64,000 nucleotides of DNA from DATFDN01 sp963830565 (GTDB lineage Bacteria > Pseudomonadota > Alphaproteobacteria > Acetobacterales > Acetobacteraceae). Shown one piece after another: positions 27,053-37,017 of this stretch; within the stretch, counting starts at the first letter, position 1, and every line of letters starts with the position of its first letter. Both the position numbers and the translations under genes were made by a program. Location of the stretch: contig CAWHMO010000007.1 of assembly GCA_963830565.1 (NCBI GenBank), forward strand, positions 62,001-126,000, given 5' to 3'. The notes under the pieces are model-generated. The model did no database searches and had not been told where the DNA came from. It saw only the letters and a list, made by a program, of their open reading frames with translations.

Positions 27053-27606
27053 CGCGCGGTCTCGCTTCTCCAGCCCCAGCCGAAAGCGACTGGGCCGAGC
27101 ACGATAAGCGTCAGCCACAGCGGAATGCGCCCGACCCCGGCGAGCAGGAATGTCACCCCGCACAACAGGATGGGCATGAGCGAGACAAGCGTCTTCTGCC
27201 CGGTACGCCAGGCCATCGAGAAGGTCATCGCCACCGCCGCCGCCGTCACGCCGGACAGGATGTGGCGCAACGCCGCCACATCGCGGAACCGTAGATAGAG
27301 CGCCCCCAGCACCAGCACGATCGCCAGCGGCAGCGCGATCAGCCCAGCCGTCGCCGCGACCGCTCCAGGCAGGCCGCGGAGGCGGGTGCCGACGAACACG
27401 GCGACGTTGACCTGATTGGCGCCGGGCAGAACCCGGCAGATAGTCATGGCGCTGAGGAACTCCGCATCGCTCATCCACCCGCGCTGCTGCACCACCATCT
27501 CGCGCGACCAGGCCGATAGCCCGCCGCCGAAGCTGGCCAGGGCGATGCGGTTGAAGGTGAACAAGAGATCGCGGAGCAGGACCCGTTCACCCGGAGCTTC
27601 GCTCAT
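27049..27606 (-). CDS. Chromate transporter, first half-size subunit
   Basis: 185 residues with one ChrA domain: LLFTFNRIALASFGGGLSAW, EFLSAMTICRVLPGANQVN and several membrane helices. It is paired with the next gene by a 4-base overlap. In two-gene short ChrA systems the two subunits insert in opposite orientation; consistent with that, the first has an N-terminal cytoplasmic arm (MSEAPGERVLLRD). Confidence 0.88.
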   Translation of the reverse strand: MSEAPGERVLLRDLLFTFNRIALASFGGGLSAWSREMVVQQRGWMSDAEFLSAMTICRVLPGANQVNVAVFVGTRLRGLPGAVAATAGLIALPLAIVLVLGALYLRFRDVAALRHILSGVTAAAVAMTFSMAWRTGQKTLVSLMPILLCGVTFLLAGVGRIPLWLTLIVLGPVAFGWGWRSETAR

Positions 27607-27615
27607 GCGCCCCGC

Positions 27616-28638
27616 TCACTCGTGCGCCAGTTCCGGGTCGTGCGGATGGTCGTCCTCCAGGGGCGGAGGCGCCGAGGCCAACGGGTCGGGCGGAATGTAG
27701 CGCTGCGCTTCCTCCCAGTCGTCGTGGAAGACCTGGCGCAAACGGGCCACCGCCGCCGGGTTGGCAACCACCACGCCCAGCTCGCGCCGCAGATCGAAGG
27801 CACTGCGATCGATGTTCATCGAACCGACGATCGCGCGCTCCCCGTCCGCCAGGATGAGCTTGGCATGCAGACGCAGCCCGCGTTGCTTGCGCACGCGGAT
27901 ATCGGCGCGGCGCAGGATGCGCAGCGATGAGAAGGTGTCGAGCAGGTCGTACTCGCTGATCCCGTGCCGGCCGCCGCAGAGCACGCGCACGTCGACGCCC
28001 CGCGCCTTGGCCTCCAGCAGCCGGTCGAGGATCGCGGCGTCGACGAACTTCGGGTGCTGCACGCGCAAGGTATGCTGCGCCTCGTCGATGAAACTGCCCA
28101 TCACCGGCCGGGCATTGTGGTTGCTCCAAAGCAGCGGGCTGTGAGAGTCCTGCGTGGCAGCGTGTTCCGGGAAGCGGACGCGGTCCCAATCGGCGTGGAA
28201 TCCGGCGACGACCTCGCGTACCACCGGCGGATCTTCCACCACCAACCCGTAATCGCGAGTCTGCGAGAAGTACTTGTCGCAGAAGTTGAAGGTTGCGATC
28301 AGCGCGATGCGGTCATCGATCACCATGGATTTCTCATGGGTCACGGCGAATCGCGGATTGCTCCAGCGCGCCGCTATTCCGGCATCGGTCAAACACGCGA
28401 GTGTCTCATCATTGGCGCGCGTGCCGGAAGACCGCGCGGGATTAAGCATGACCTGCACCTTCACCCCGCGCCGATGGGCGCCGATCGCCGCCGCGATCAG
28501 CGCCGGGGAGGTGAAGGTGAACATCTTGATCAGCACGCCATGGCGCGCGGCGTCGATCATCTCCGCCACCGGGCCGATCCCGTCCTCGGGCTGCACCAGC
28601 ACGCGGGTGCTGCTATGCAGCAGCAGACGGCGATCCAT
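27616..28638 (-). CDS. Phospholipase D-like protein
   Basis: 340 residues with two PLD active-site motifs: THEKSMVIDD (about residue 99) and LHAKLILADGERAIVGSMN (about 258). PLD-superfamily enzymes include cardiolipin synthases, phospholipases and nucleases. There is no N-terminal membrane helix, so a soluble phosphodiesterase or phospholipase is more likely than a classical Cls. It ends 10 bases upstream of the chrA pair on the same strand. Confidence 0.82.
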   Translation of the reverse strand: MDRRLLLHSSTRVLVQPEDGIGPVAEMIDAARHGVLIKMFTFTSPALIAAAIGAHRRGVKVQVMLNPARSSGTRANDETLACLTDAGIAARWSNPRFAVTHEKSMVIDDRIALIATFNFCDKYFSQTRDYGLVVEDPPVVREVVAGFHADWDRVRFPEHAATQDSHSPLLWSNHNARPVMGSFIDEAQHTLRVQHPKFVDAAILDRLLEAKARGVDVRVLCGGRHGISEYDLLDTFSSLRILRRADIRVRKQRGLRLHAKLILADGERAIVGSMNIDRSAFDLRRELGVVVANPAAVARLRQVFHDDWEEAQRYIPPDPLASAPPPLEDDHPHDPELAHE

Positions 28639-28776
28639 GGCGATCCTCTCAGAATACGTTCGACCCTGGCAGGATACCCAGCCCGGCAGGGCCGTCCAGT
28701 ATCCGTTTCGAACTCGCTGCCCAACTCGCGAATGCCGGCTTGCCTTGCGAGGCGCTGCCGATCGACACTGGAGGCG

Positions 28777-30084
28777 ATGACCACGTCACGTCAGTTGAGG
28801 CTGGGGGCCTTCATGCGCCCGGTCAGCATCCACACCGCCTGGTGGCGCTATCCGGGCGCGTTCCCGGATGCGAACTTCAGTTTCCGGCACCTCAAGCGGT
28901 TCGCCCAGGCGCTGGAGCGCGGGCGGTTCGACGCGTTCTTCATGGCCGATCACCTGGCCGTGCTCAACATGCCGATGGCGGCGCTGAGGCGCAGCGCCAC
29001 CGTGACCTCGTTCGATCCGCTCACCTTGCTGCCAGCGCTGGCGGTGGTCACGGAGCGTCTGGGGCTGATCGCCACCGCGTCGACGACCTACGACGAGCCC
29101 TATCACATCGCCCGCAGGTTCGCCTCGCTCGATCACATCAGCGGCGGGCGGGCGGGCTGGAACATCGTCACGACATCCAATCCGGACGCGGCGCTCAATT
29201 TCGGGCGCGAGGAGCACATGGACCATGATGAGCGCTATCGCCGCGCGCGCGAGTTCTACGACGTCGTCACCGGCCTATGGGACAGCTGGGCGGACGACGC
29301 GTTCATCCGCGACGTGGACAGCGGCATCTTTTTCGATCCCGAGCGGATGCACGTCCTGGACCATAAGGGCGAGTTCCTGTCCGTCCGCGGCCCGCTGAAC
29401 GTCGCCCGGCCGATCCAGGGCTGGCCGGTGATCGTGCAGGCCGGCGCGTCCGAAGCGGGGCGGCAGCTCGCCGCGGAAACGGCGGAGGTCATCTTCGGCA
29501 GTTCGAGAACCCTGGAGGACGGGCGCCGCTTCTATGCCGACGTGAAGGACCGGATGGAGCGGCTGGGCCGGCCGCGCGATTGTCTGAAGATCCTGCCCGG
29601 TGTCCTCGTGATCGTCGGCGAGACGCCGGCGGAGGCCCAGGCGAAGAAGGCGAGGCTCGACAGCCTGGTGCATCCGGACAGCGGCATCCCCAACCTGTCG
29701 ATGCGGTTGGGCACGGATGCGTCCGGCTTCGACCTCGACGCGCCGCTGCCCGAAATTCCGGACACCAACGCGAGCAAGAGCGGGCGGGAAACCCTGGTGG
29801 AGCTCGCCAGGCGGGAGAACCTGACAGTCCGGCAGCTCGCGCAACTGGCCGGCGGCTATGGCGGCCTCCAGATGGTCGGAACGCCGGCCATGATCGCCGA
29901 TCAGATGGAGGAGTGGCTCACCACCGAGGCCTGCGATGGATTCAACGTCATGTTCCCTTACGTCCCCGGTGGGCTCGACGACTTCGTGGATCGCGTGGTG
30001 CCGGAGCTGCAGCGGCGGGGGATCTTCCGGCGTGAGTACCGAGGGACGGACGCTGCGCGAGAATCTCGGCCTGCCACGCCCTGA
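28777..30084 (+). CDS. NtaA/SnaA-type flavin-dependent monooxygenase (LLM class)
   Basis: 435 residues from the ATG at 28777. Bacterial-luciferase-like TIM barrel of the NtaA/SnaA/DszA group: WRYPGAFPDANFSFRHLKRF, MADHLAVLNM, RRFASLDHISGGRAGWNIVT, PVIVQAGASEAGRQLAAETA. These enzymes use FMNH2 from a separate reductase to oxidise sulfur or nitrogen compounds such as dibenzothiophene sulfone or nitrilotriacetate. No reductase gene is adjacent, so the substrate is open. Confidence 0.85.
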   Translation: MTTSRQLRLGAFMRPVSIHTAWWRYPGAFPDANFSFRHLKRFAQALERGRFDAFFMADHLAVLNMPMAALRRSATVTSFDPLTLLPALAVVTERLGLIATASTTYDEPYHIARRFASLDHISGGRAGWNIVTTSNPDAALNFGREEHMDHDERYRRAREFYDVVTGLWDSWADDAFIRDVDSGIFFDPERMHVLDHKGEFLSVRGPLNVARPIQGWPVIVQAGASEAGRQLAAETAEVIFGSSRTLEDGRRFYADVKDRMERLGRPRDCLKILPGVLVIVGETPAEAQAKKARLDSLVHPDSGIPNLSMRLGTDASGFDLDAPLPEIPDTNASKSGRETLVELARRENLTVRQLAQLAGGYGGLQMVGTPAMIADQMEEWLTTEACDGFNVMFPYVPGGLDDFVDRVVPELQRRGIFRREYRGTDAARESRPATP

Positions 30085-30121
30085 GAACCGGTTCTTTTCG
30101 CGGCGTTAGCTGATCTCCCTG

Positions 30122-30679
30122 TCAGAACAGGCCTTCGAGCAGGCCCTTCGGCTTGTTCTGGATGATCGGCGTCGGGCCGACGGCCGGGCTCTGGCCAAGC
30201 GCGGAATCGCGGCGCAGGCGGTCGGATTCCTGGCGCGCGTCCACCACCTCGCCTGGCTGGCGGGGACCGCGCCAGAACATCAGCCGGTCGATGAAGCCCC
30301 GGCTGGGCTGGTCCGCGGCCGCCTGGCGGTCCACCTCGCTGCGCACGTCGGCGGGCGCGGGCGCACCGGCCTGGGCGATCAGCGCCTGTTGGCCGGGCGT
30401 GACGCCAGCTTGGGGGGCGGCGAGCGCGATCTGCGGGTCCAGTGCCTCGGCCGCGGCCAGCCGCTCGGAGCGGGTTTGCGGACGCGGCGCGCCGGGGCGG
30501 GGCGGGCGCAGCGCGAAGTCGGGGGGCATCGACAGCGGCGCCTGGGTGGTGACGGTGAACTCGTCGGGCGCGTCGCGGACGAAGCCGAAATTGCGGGCAA
30601 GGTCGTTGCCGGACCCGCAGGCGGAGAGGAGAAAGGCCGCGCCGAGCAGCAAGGCCGGCGCGACTGGGGCGCGTTTCAT
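30122..30679 (-). CDS. DUF3035 lipoprotein (BamF-like)
   Basis: 185 residues with a lipoprotein signal peptide ending in the lipobox LSAC (Cys about residue 21). The conserved N-terminal motif of the mature part (FGFVRDAPDEFTV, APLSMPPDFALRPP) defines DUF3035, BamF in Caulobacter, an accessory subunit of the outer-membrane assembly complex. It follows lspA directly. The start at 30679 (MKRAPVAPAL) is preferred to 30685. Confidence 0.88.
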   Translation of the reverse strand: MKRAPVAPALLLGAAFLLSACGSGNDLARNFGFVRDAPDEFTVTTQAPLSMPPDFALRPPRPGAPRPQTRSERLAAAEALDPQIALAAPQAGVTPGQQALIAQAGAPAPADVRSEVDRQAAADQPSRGFIDRLMFWRGPRQPGEVVDARQESDRLRRDSALGQSPAVGPTPIIQNKPKGLLEGLF

Positions 30680-30695
30680 GGGCATGGACCCGCCT

Positions 30696-31247
30696 CTAGC
30701 CGCCTCGCGGCGGTTTGGGCAAGCCGCACGCCGCGTCGGACGCGCCCGCTCCTGACCTTGGGCGGGTCAACTGGCTGTCCAGGACCAGCGCGATCACGCC
30801 GCAAACGATCGCCGCATCGGCGATATTGAACACGTAGTTCCAGGCCCAGTCGCCGATATGGGCGTAGATGAAATCAACCACGGCGCCATGGCGCAGCCGA
30901 TCCATCACATTGCCCACCGCGCCCCCGGCGACGGCGCCGATTGCAACTGCCGTGAATGCCGAATTGGCCCGCCGCAGCCATAAGCCAAGCGCGGCAACGA
31001 TTACCAGCGCGACCACGGCGATCGCCGGCCCCGACCAGGCGCCAAGTCCGTTGAGCATCCCGAAGGTCACGCCGCGGTTCCAGACCATGGTCAGGTCGAG
31101 CACCGGTAGCACCCGAACCCGGCCGCGCATCGGAAGGTCGAGGCCATTGAGCACGTACCACTTGCTGACCTGGTCGGCGGCGAGGATCAGGGCAGCGGTC
31201 AGAAGGCCGAGCCAAGTGCGTGATCTCGCCGGGAAGTTCAACGTCAT
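30696..31247 (-). CDS. lspA: Lipoprotein signal peptidase LspA
   Basis: 183 residues with four membrane helices. Cleaves lipoprotein signal peptides, including that of the neighbouring BamF-like gene. Catalytic aspartates are in GNVMDRLRHGAVVDF and WNYVFNIADAAI. VWNRGVTFGML is the conserved N-terminal block. The C-terminus is longer than usual (about 20 extra residues ending LPKPPRGG). The ATG at 31247 lies within the outer arm of a palindromic repeat between this gene and ileS. Confidence 0.92.
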   Translation of the reverse strand: MTLNFPARSRTWLGLLTAALILAADQVSKWYVLNGLDLPMRGRVRVLPVLDLTMVWNRGVTFGMLNGLGAWSGPAIAVVALVIVAALGLWLRRANSAFTAVAIGAVAGGAVGNVMDRLRHGAVVDFIYAHIGDWAWNYVFNIADAAIVCGVIALVLDSQLTRPRSGAGASDAACGLPKPPRGG

Positions 31248-31326
31248 GCCCGGGCTTGGCCCAGGCACCCACGTCTTTGCTCGCCACCACGAAGACGTGG
31301 GTGGCCGGACCAAGTCCGGCCATGAC
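31243..31326. repeat. Palindromic intergenic repeat between ileS and lspA
   Basis: An 84-base imperfect inverted repeat: GTCATGCCCGGGCTTGG...CACCCACGTCTT on the left pairs with AAGACGTGGGTGG...CCGGCCATGAC on the right around a short loop. This family of mobile palindromes is common between genes in alphaproteobacteria; a fragment of a relative lies at 14317-14344. Its outer CATGAC supplies the ATG of lspA. It may also act as a processing or attenuation hairpin in the ileS-lspA message. Confidence 0.75.
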
Positions 31327-31344
31327 GATGGAGGCAAGCGCGTG

Positions 31345-34148
31345 TCACTCCGCCGCATCCTTGCACACCAGCCCGGATTCCACCGCGTCCACGCAGCGCA
31401 GGCAGAGCGCGGGATGGGCGGAGCTTTCACCCACCTCCGGCAGCACGCGCCAGCAGCGGGCGCATTTGGCGCCAGTCGCCTTCTTGATGTCGGCAAAAGC
31501 CTCCGTATTGAGCGGCGTGAGACGGACCTGCGAGACGATGGCGATCTCGGCCCACCCCGCGTCGTCCAGCAGCCCGAAATCCGGTTCGGTCAAACCCAGC
31601 GACACCAAAGCTTCCAGGGAGGAGTGGATCGTCCCCTTCCGCCGCTCCTCCTCGATCGGCACCGTCACCAACCGCCGTACCTCGCGCACCCGGGCCCACT
31701 TGGCGCCAAGTGCGGCGTCGCGCCAGGTGGCCGGCGGACGGGGAAAAGCTTGCAGATGCACGCTGTCCCGCTCGCCGAACCGCGCCGTCCACGCCTCCTC
31801 GGCGGTGAAGCACAGCACCGGAGCCAGCCAAGTCGTGAGATAGCGGTGCAGGATGTCGAGCACGGTGCGCGCGGCACGCCGGCGGTCGCTGTCGGGGCGG
31901 TCGCAGTAGAGCGCGTCCTTGCGGATGTCGAAGTAGAAGGCGGAGAGGTCGGCGGCGCAGAAGGCGTGCAGCTCGGGATACACGCCGGTCCAGGCATAGG
32001 TCTCGGTGGCGGCGCGGATGCGGTCGTCGAACTCGGTCAGCCGATGCAGCACCCAGCGCTCCAGCTCGGGCATTTCGGCCTCGAGCACGCGCTCGTCCTC
32101 GGTGAAGCCGTGCAGGCTGCCGAGCAGCCAGCGCAGCGTGTTGCGCAGGCGCCGATACAGCTCGCTCTGCTGCTTCAAGATCTCCGGCCCGATGCGCAGA
32201 TCCTCGGTGGTATCGGACATCATCACCCACAGCCGCAGGATGTCGGCGCCGAACTTGTCCTGTATCTCCTGCGGCGCGGTGAAGTTGCCGAGCGACTTCG
32301 ACATCTTGCGGCCCTGCTCGTCATTGACGAAGCCATGCGTCAGCACCGCCTTGAACGGCGCGCGCCCGCGCGTGCCCACCGCTTCGAGCAGTGACGATTG
32401 AAACCAGCCGCGATGCTGGTCCGAGCCTTCCAGGTAGAGATCGGCCGGCCAGGGCAGCCCTCGTCCTTCCAGCACGAAGGCATGGGTCGAGCCCGAACTC
32501 GAACCATACATCCACGATGTCCTTGACCTGCTCGTAATTGTCTGGGTCGCGGCCAGGACTGAGAAAGCGCGAGGGCGGCGAGGCGTACCAGGCGTCCGCG
32601 CCCTCCTCGGCGAAGGCCGCCACGATACGCTCGACCACGGCCGGATCGCGCAGCGGCTCGCCGGTGCGCTTGTCCACGAACACGGCAATCGGCACGCCCC
32701 AGGCGCGCTGGCGGCTGATGCACCAGTCGGGGCGGTCAGCGACCATGCTGCCGAGGCGGTTGCGCCCTGAACTCGGGGACGAAATGCGTGGCGGCGATCG
32801 CTTCCAGCGCCGTCCCTCGGATGTGCTCGGGGCCGTCCATGCGGATGAACCATTGCGGCGTGGCGCGGAAGATCAGCGGCGCCTTCGAGCGCCAGGAATG
32901 CGGGTAGGAATGGACCAGCGTCCCCCGCCCGAGCAGGCCGCCCGCCTCTTGCAGCGCCGCGCAGATCGGGTCGGCGGCCTTGTAAACATGTACGCCGGCG
33001 AACAGCGGCACCCAGGCGTTGAACGTGCCATCATCGCCGACCGTCTCCGGCACCGGCAAGCCGTTAGCGTTGCCGAGGTCGAAATCCTCCTCGCCATGGC
33101 CGGGCGCAATATGGACGAACCCGGTGCCGGACTCCGTGGTCACGAAATCGGCGAACAGCACCGGTACGTCGTGATCGTAGCCGCGGCCGCGCAACGGGTG
33201 CGCGCAGACGGTGCCGGCGAGTTCCGATCCCTTCAGCACGCGGCGGATGTGGTGCGTGGCAATCCTGGTATCCGCGCAAAATTGGGCCAGCCCGGCGAGC
33301 GCCGCGAGCAGCGTGTCTCCAGCGCGCACGAGCGCGCCGTCGGCGACGGAATCGACATGCACCAGCGCGTAGTCAAAGTCAGGCCCGGCGGCGATGGCGC
33401 GATTGCCGGGCATGGTCCAGGGCGTGGTGGTCCAGATTACCACCGCTGCTCCGCGCAAGTCCTCGGCGGGCGCGCTGACGATCGGGAAGCGCACCCAGAT
33501 CTGGGTCGATTTGTGGTCGTGGTACTCGATCTCGGCCTCGGCCAGCGCCGTCTTCTCCACCGGCGACCACATCACCGGGCGCAGGCCGCTATACAGCGCG
33601 CCGTTCAGCAGGAACCGGCCAATCTCTCCGGCGATCGCCGCCTCCGATTCGCGGTCCATGGTGGCGTAGCGGTGCGTCCAGTCGCCCTCGACCCCAAGGC
33701 GGCGGAACTCCTGCTTCTGCACCTCCATCCAGTGCGCCGCGTACTCGCGGCACTCGGCGCGGAATTGCAGGATGGGGACGGCGTCCTTGTCGCGGCCTTC
33801 GGCGCGATACTTCTCCTCGATCCGCCATTCGATGGGCAGGCCGTGGCAGTCCCAGCCGGGGATGTAGTTGGCGTCGAACCCCGCCATTTGCCGCGTGCGG
33901 TTCACCACGTCCTTGAGGATCTTGTTGAGCGCGGTGCCGAGATGGATGTTGCCGTTGGCGTAAGGTGGGCCGTCATGCAGGATGAATCGCTCCCGCCCCG
34001 CCGAGCCGGCGCGCAGCCTGTCCCACAGCCGCATGGCTTCCCAGCGGGCAAGGATGGCCGGCTCCCGCCTCGGGAGGTCGCCGCGCATGGGGAACCCGGT
34101 CTGCGGCAGGAAGACCGTGTCGCGGTAGTCGCGTTCGACGTCGTTCAT
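31345..34148 (-). pseudogene. ileS: Isoleucyl-tRNA synthetase, two one-base frameshifts
   Basis: Charges tRNA-Ile. About 934 codons, the normal length, in three frames. Frame 1 carries the class I HIGH-type motif (PPYANGNIHLGTALNKILKD) and editing domain (WTTTPWTMPGNRAI). The break near 32768 is followed by GRNRLGSMVADRPDWCISRQ. The break near 32500 is followed by SGSTHAFVLEG, KMSKSLGN and the C-terminal zinc site CARCW/CLRCV. Each break is one extra base. An essential single-copy gene should not carry two such lesions 270 bases apart, so I suspect sequence error. Confidence 0.9.
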
Positions 34149-34182
34149 TCAACAAAATCCGAGCGGCAACAAGCCGCGACGG

Positions 34183-35595
34183 TTATGAAGACCGGAAAGA
34201 TGCGGCGTCAACCTGATCCCGCATGGAAGCGGCGTGCGCCCATTCCTCCAGCTGGGCCCGCACGGCGGCCACCTCCGGGCCGGTGACCTTCAGCTCCGCG
34301 CAGGCGCCCGCATCCCAGGCAAGCCGTCCGAAATCGGGGTGCAGCACCAGGGCCGCGCCGCCATTCTCGAAGCAGGCGCGGTCGCCGGTGTCGAGGTAGC
34401 TCTCGACGGGGAGGCCCTCGGCGAGGAGAATGTCGTGCCGGTCCAGCTCGACATGAAAATACTCGATCGACGCCCGCGCCTCCTGGCGGACCGTGCTGCC
34501 ATTCGCCAGGCGCTTCACGGGAATGAGCACGCCCTCGGCAAAGATCGCATGCTGCGGCGAGAGCAGCAGGTCGCGCCTGGGCAGGCCCGGCCCGAAGGCT
34601 CCCGCACCGACGCGGACCGGCCAAGCCGCGCGGGAATCGGGATGGCGCGCGCAGTCGATGCTCCGGCGACCGATCCAGACGATCCGCCGAGGGCGGCCGC
34701 TCGCGGTGAGGAGATTGTCGCCGACCGTGAGATGTTCGACCGGGCGCTCGCCGTCCGGACCGGCGAGGCGGGTGCCGCGCGCGAAGCAGACCACGCCAGC
34801 CGTGATCACCGGCTCGCCGATATCCTTCATGATGGCGAGATCGAGCGGCGAGATGTCGATAGTCTGGCCGGCGGGCAGGCCCAGCCCGCTCACGAGGTCG
34901 TGGCTGTCGGCATCGGACGGGGAGTTGGCGAGATGGTAGAGTTGCTCGCTGGTGTTGGTGGTCGTCAGCGGCACCGGGCCGCCATACACGGCCTCTGCCG
35001 TGGGTCCGACAAAGTCCGCGGTGCCATCCGGGTTCTGCCGCACATAGTGGTCGTACAACGTCTCCTGGGTCGGGTTGGGAGTTCCGAGATAGCCGACCAT
35101 TCCGAGCCCGTGCGCCATCTCGTGGCGCAGGATGGTGGTGAGGTCGTACTCGCCCGCAGGTACCGTGCCGGGCACGCCCGGGTCCGGGTTGAAGTACATC
35201 TGGTTCAGGTAGGCCGAACCGAGGGTGATCATGATGTCGGACGTGCTGCCGGGCAGGACCTGCCCGGTGGTGAGGGCGTACTCGCTGGCGGGCTGCTCCA
35301 GCGTCTTGCCGTCCAGCGTGCCGACCGGCATCTCGTAGGAGGCGCCGGTGACGGCGAGGTAGGCGGAGCCGACGCCGCCGATGTCGAGGGAAATGCGAAG
35401 CGTTGTCTGGCCGCTGATATAATGTCCCCAGTCCGCGGCCGCCGCCGTGGCGTCCTGCAGGATCTCCGCGCCCTGGGCGAGCGTGATCACGCCCGACGAG
35501 ATGAGCGTCTGGGCGTCGGGGAAGTCGATCGTGAAGTCGAAATCCGAGGCCGGCGCGGACGCTGGGGTGCTGCTGGTTGAGGCCACGGCGTTCAC
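34183..35595 (-). CDS. Metzincin-like protease domain fused to a C-terminal Hint domain
   Basis: 470 residues from a GTG at 35595 that overlaps the ribF stop. Residues about 20-270: a metallopeptidase-like domain with the zinc motif HEMAHGLGMVG (HExxHxxG) at about residue 161. Residues about 275-425: a Hedgehog/intein (Hint_2, PF13403) domain with the nucleophile Cys in VCFARGTRLAGPDG, VGDNLLTASGRPRRIVWIG, and the later LLLSPQHAIFAEGVLIPVK and NGSTVRQ blocks. No signal peptide is seen, although the N-terminal 20 residues are Ser/Ala/Thr-rich. Hint domains can self-cleave at their Cys, which might release the protease domain (inference). Its position inside an essential operon is unusual. Confidence 0.8.
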   Translation of the reverse strand: MNAVASTSSTPASAPASDFDFTIDFPDAQTLISSGVITLAQGAEILQDATAAAADWGHYISGQTTLRISLDIGGVGSAYLAVTGASYEMPVGTLDGKTLEQPASEYALTTGQVLPGSTSDIMITLGSAYLNQMYFNPDPGVPGTVPAGEYDLTTILRHEMAHGLGMVGYLGTPNPTQETLYDHYVRQNPDGTADFVGPTAEAVYGGPVPLTTTNTSEQLYHLANSPSDADSHDLVSGLGLPAGQTIDISPLDLAIMKDIGEPVITAGVVCFARGTRLAGPDGERPVEHLTVGDNLLTASGRPRRIVWIGRRSIDCARHPDSRAAWPVRVGAGAFGPGLPRRDLLLSPQHAIFAEGVLIPVKRLANGSTVRQEARASIEYFHVELDRHDILLAEGLPVESYLDTGDRACFENGGAALVLHPDFGRLAWDAGACAELKVTGPEVAAVRAQLEEWAHAASMRDQVDAASFRSS

Positions 35596-36558
35596 CCTGC
35601 TGCTCGTTCCCTCGATTGCCCCATCGTACGCTCGTCTGCGGCCAGCAACTGTCGTGCCGCCTCCGCATCCGTGGCGATCTGCGCCCGAAGTTGTTCAAGC
35701 CCCGCGAACCGCACCTCCGGGCGGATATAATGGTGCAGCGCGACGCTCAGCTCGGCACTGTAGAGATCGCCGGCGAAGTCGAAAATATGGACCTCGAGCC
35801 GGCTTTCCGGCCCGGCATTGACGGTCGGGCGGCGGCCGATATTGGCGACCCCGGGTCTGGTCGCGCCGTCCGGCAGGCGAACCCGCACGGCATAGACGCC
35901 TCGCGCCGGCTCCAGGTGCCGGCCGAGCGCGATATTGGCGGTGGGAAAGCCGATCGTGCGGCCGCGCTGGTCGCCGTGCGCCACCTCGCCCCGGATGGCC
36001 CATGGCCGGCCCAGCGCCTCGGCAGCGCGTTCGGGATAGCCCCCGCGCAGCGCGCGGCGGATGCGGGTCGAGGACAGCGGCCCCTCGGCGTCAGCGACCT
36101 GCGGGACCAGGGTCATGCCGATCCCCAGCGCCTCGGCCCGCGCGGTGAGGAAGGCCGAAATCGCCGCCCTTGCGGTGCCCGAAGGCGAAATCCGTGCCGC
36201 ACGCCAGATGGCGCGCGCCCACGCCCTGGTGCAGCACCTCCGCCACGAAGAGTTCCGCCGGCATCAGGCTGAACTGGGCATCAAAGGGCAGTTCGTACAC
36301 CAGACTTACGCCGAGGGCGGCGAGCGCATCGATACGCTCGGCCGAGAGGGTGAGGCGGAACGGCGGGTCATCGGGGCGGAACACCTCGCGCGGATGCGGC
36401 TCGAAGGTGAGCACGGCGAGCGGGGCGTCCGGGCGCGCGGCGTGGGCGGCGCGCAGCACCGCGACATGGCCGAGATGCACGCCGTCGAAATTGCCGAGCG
36501 CCACGCTCGCACCGCGCGCCGCGTCGGGCAGAGCGCGCCAGTCGCGGAAGACGCGCAT
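35592..36558 (-). pseudogene. ribF: Bifunctional riboflavin kinase/FAD synthetase RibF, one-base frameshift
   Basis: Makes FMN and FAD from riboflavin. The N-terminal adenylyltransferase half (SVALGNFDGVHLGHVAVL, LTFEPHPREVF, CGTDFAFGHRKGGDF) is in one frame. From FLTARAEALGIGMTLVPQ onward, including SSTRIRRALRGG and the kinase domain (GRTIGFPTANIAL, GVANIGRRPTV), it is in the next. One extra G after GATTTC near 36156 explains the shift; total about 321 codons is normal. The ATG overlaps the MaoC gene stop and the end overlaps the Hint gene start. Confidence 0.9.
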
Positions 36559-36965
36559 CACTCGCGCGGGAGCTGGACCTGTGCCTCGCCCTCGATCACG
36601 GGCTTGCCCGCGACGGCGCAGGTGGTCTTGAGCGTGGCCCGGTGCTTCGCTGCGTCGAGGGCGGTGACTTCCACGGTCGCGGTCACGGTATCGCCGATCT
36701 TGACCGGCCCGCGGAAGCGCAGCGTCTGGCCCAGGTAGATCGTGCCCGGCCCCGGCAGGCGGGTACCGAGGACGGCGCTGATAAGGCCGGCCGAGAGCAT
36801 CCCGTGCGCGATGCGCTCCTTGAAGATCGACGCCTTGGCGGCCTCGGCGTCGATATGCACCGGGTTGGTATCGGTGCTGACCGCGGCGAACATCAGGATG
36901 TCGGCCTCGGTGATGGTCTTGCCGAGACTTGCCGTCTGGCCAACGGAGAGGTCGTCGAAGGTCAT
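36558..36965 (-). CDS. MaoC-like (R)-specific enoyl-CoA hydratase
   Basis: 135 residues, hot-dog fold. The catalytic Asp/His pair lies in DTNPVHIDAEAA and the loop RIAHGMLSAGLISAVLG is characteristic of PhaJ/MaoC (R)-hydratases that turn enoyl-CoA into (R)-3-hydroxyacyl-CoA, for example for polyhydroxyalkanoate. It heads the run maoC-ribF-Hint-ileS-lspA-bamF with stop/start overlaps to ribF. Confidence 0.9.
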   Translation of the reverse strand: MTFDDLSVGQTASLGKTITEADILMFAAVSTDTNPVHIDAEAAKASIFKERIAHGMLSAGLISAVLGTRLPGPGTIYLGQTLRFRGPVKIGDTVTATVEVTALDAAKHRATLKTTCAVAGKPVIEGEAQVQLPRE

Positions 36966-37017
36966 GATGCCGGTCCCGCTTTTCCCGGGCGGGTTGTGCG
37001 GGAAGGCCGCGGGCGGG

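Noticed and set aside
27964..28776. N-terminal extension of the flavin monooxygenase frame over the phospholipase D gene
   Set aside because: The upstream 271 residues are antisense to the PLD gene and unrelated to the family; the ATG at 28777 fits the conserved N-terminus.
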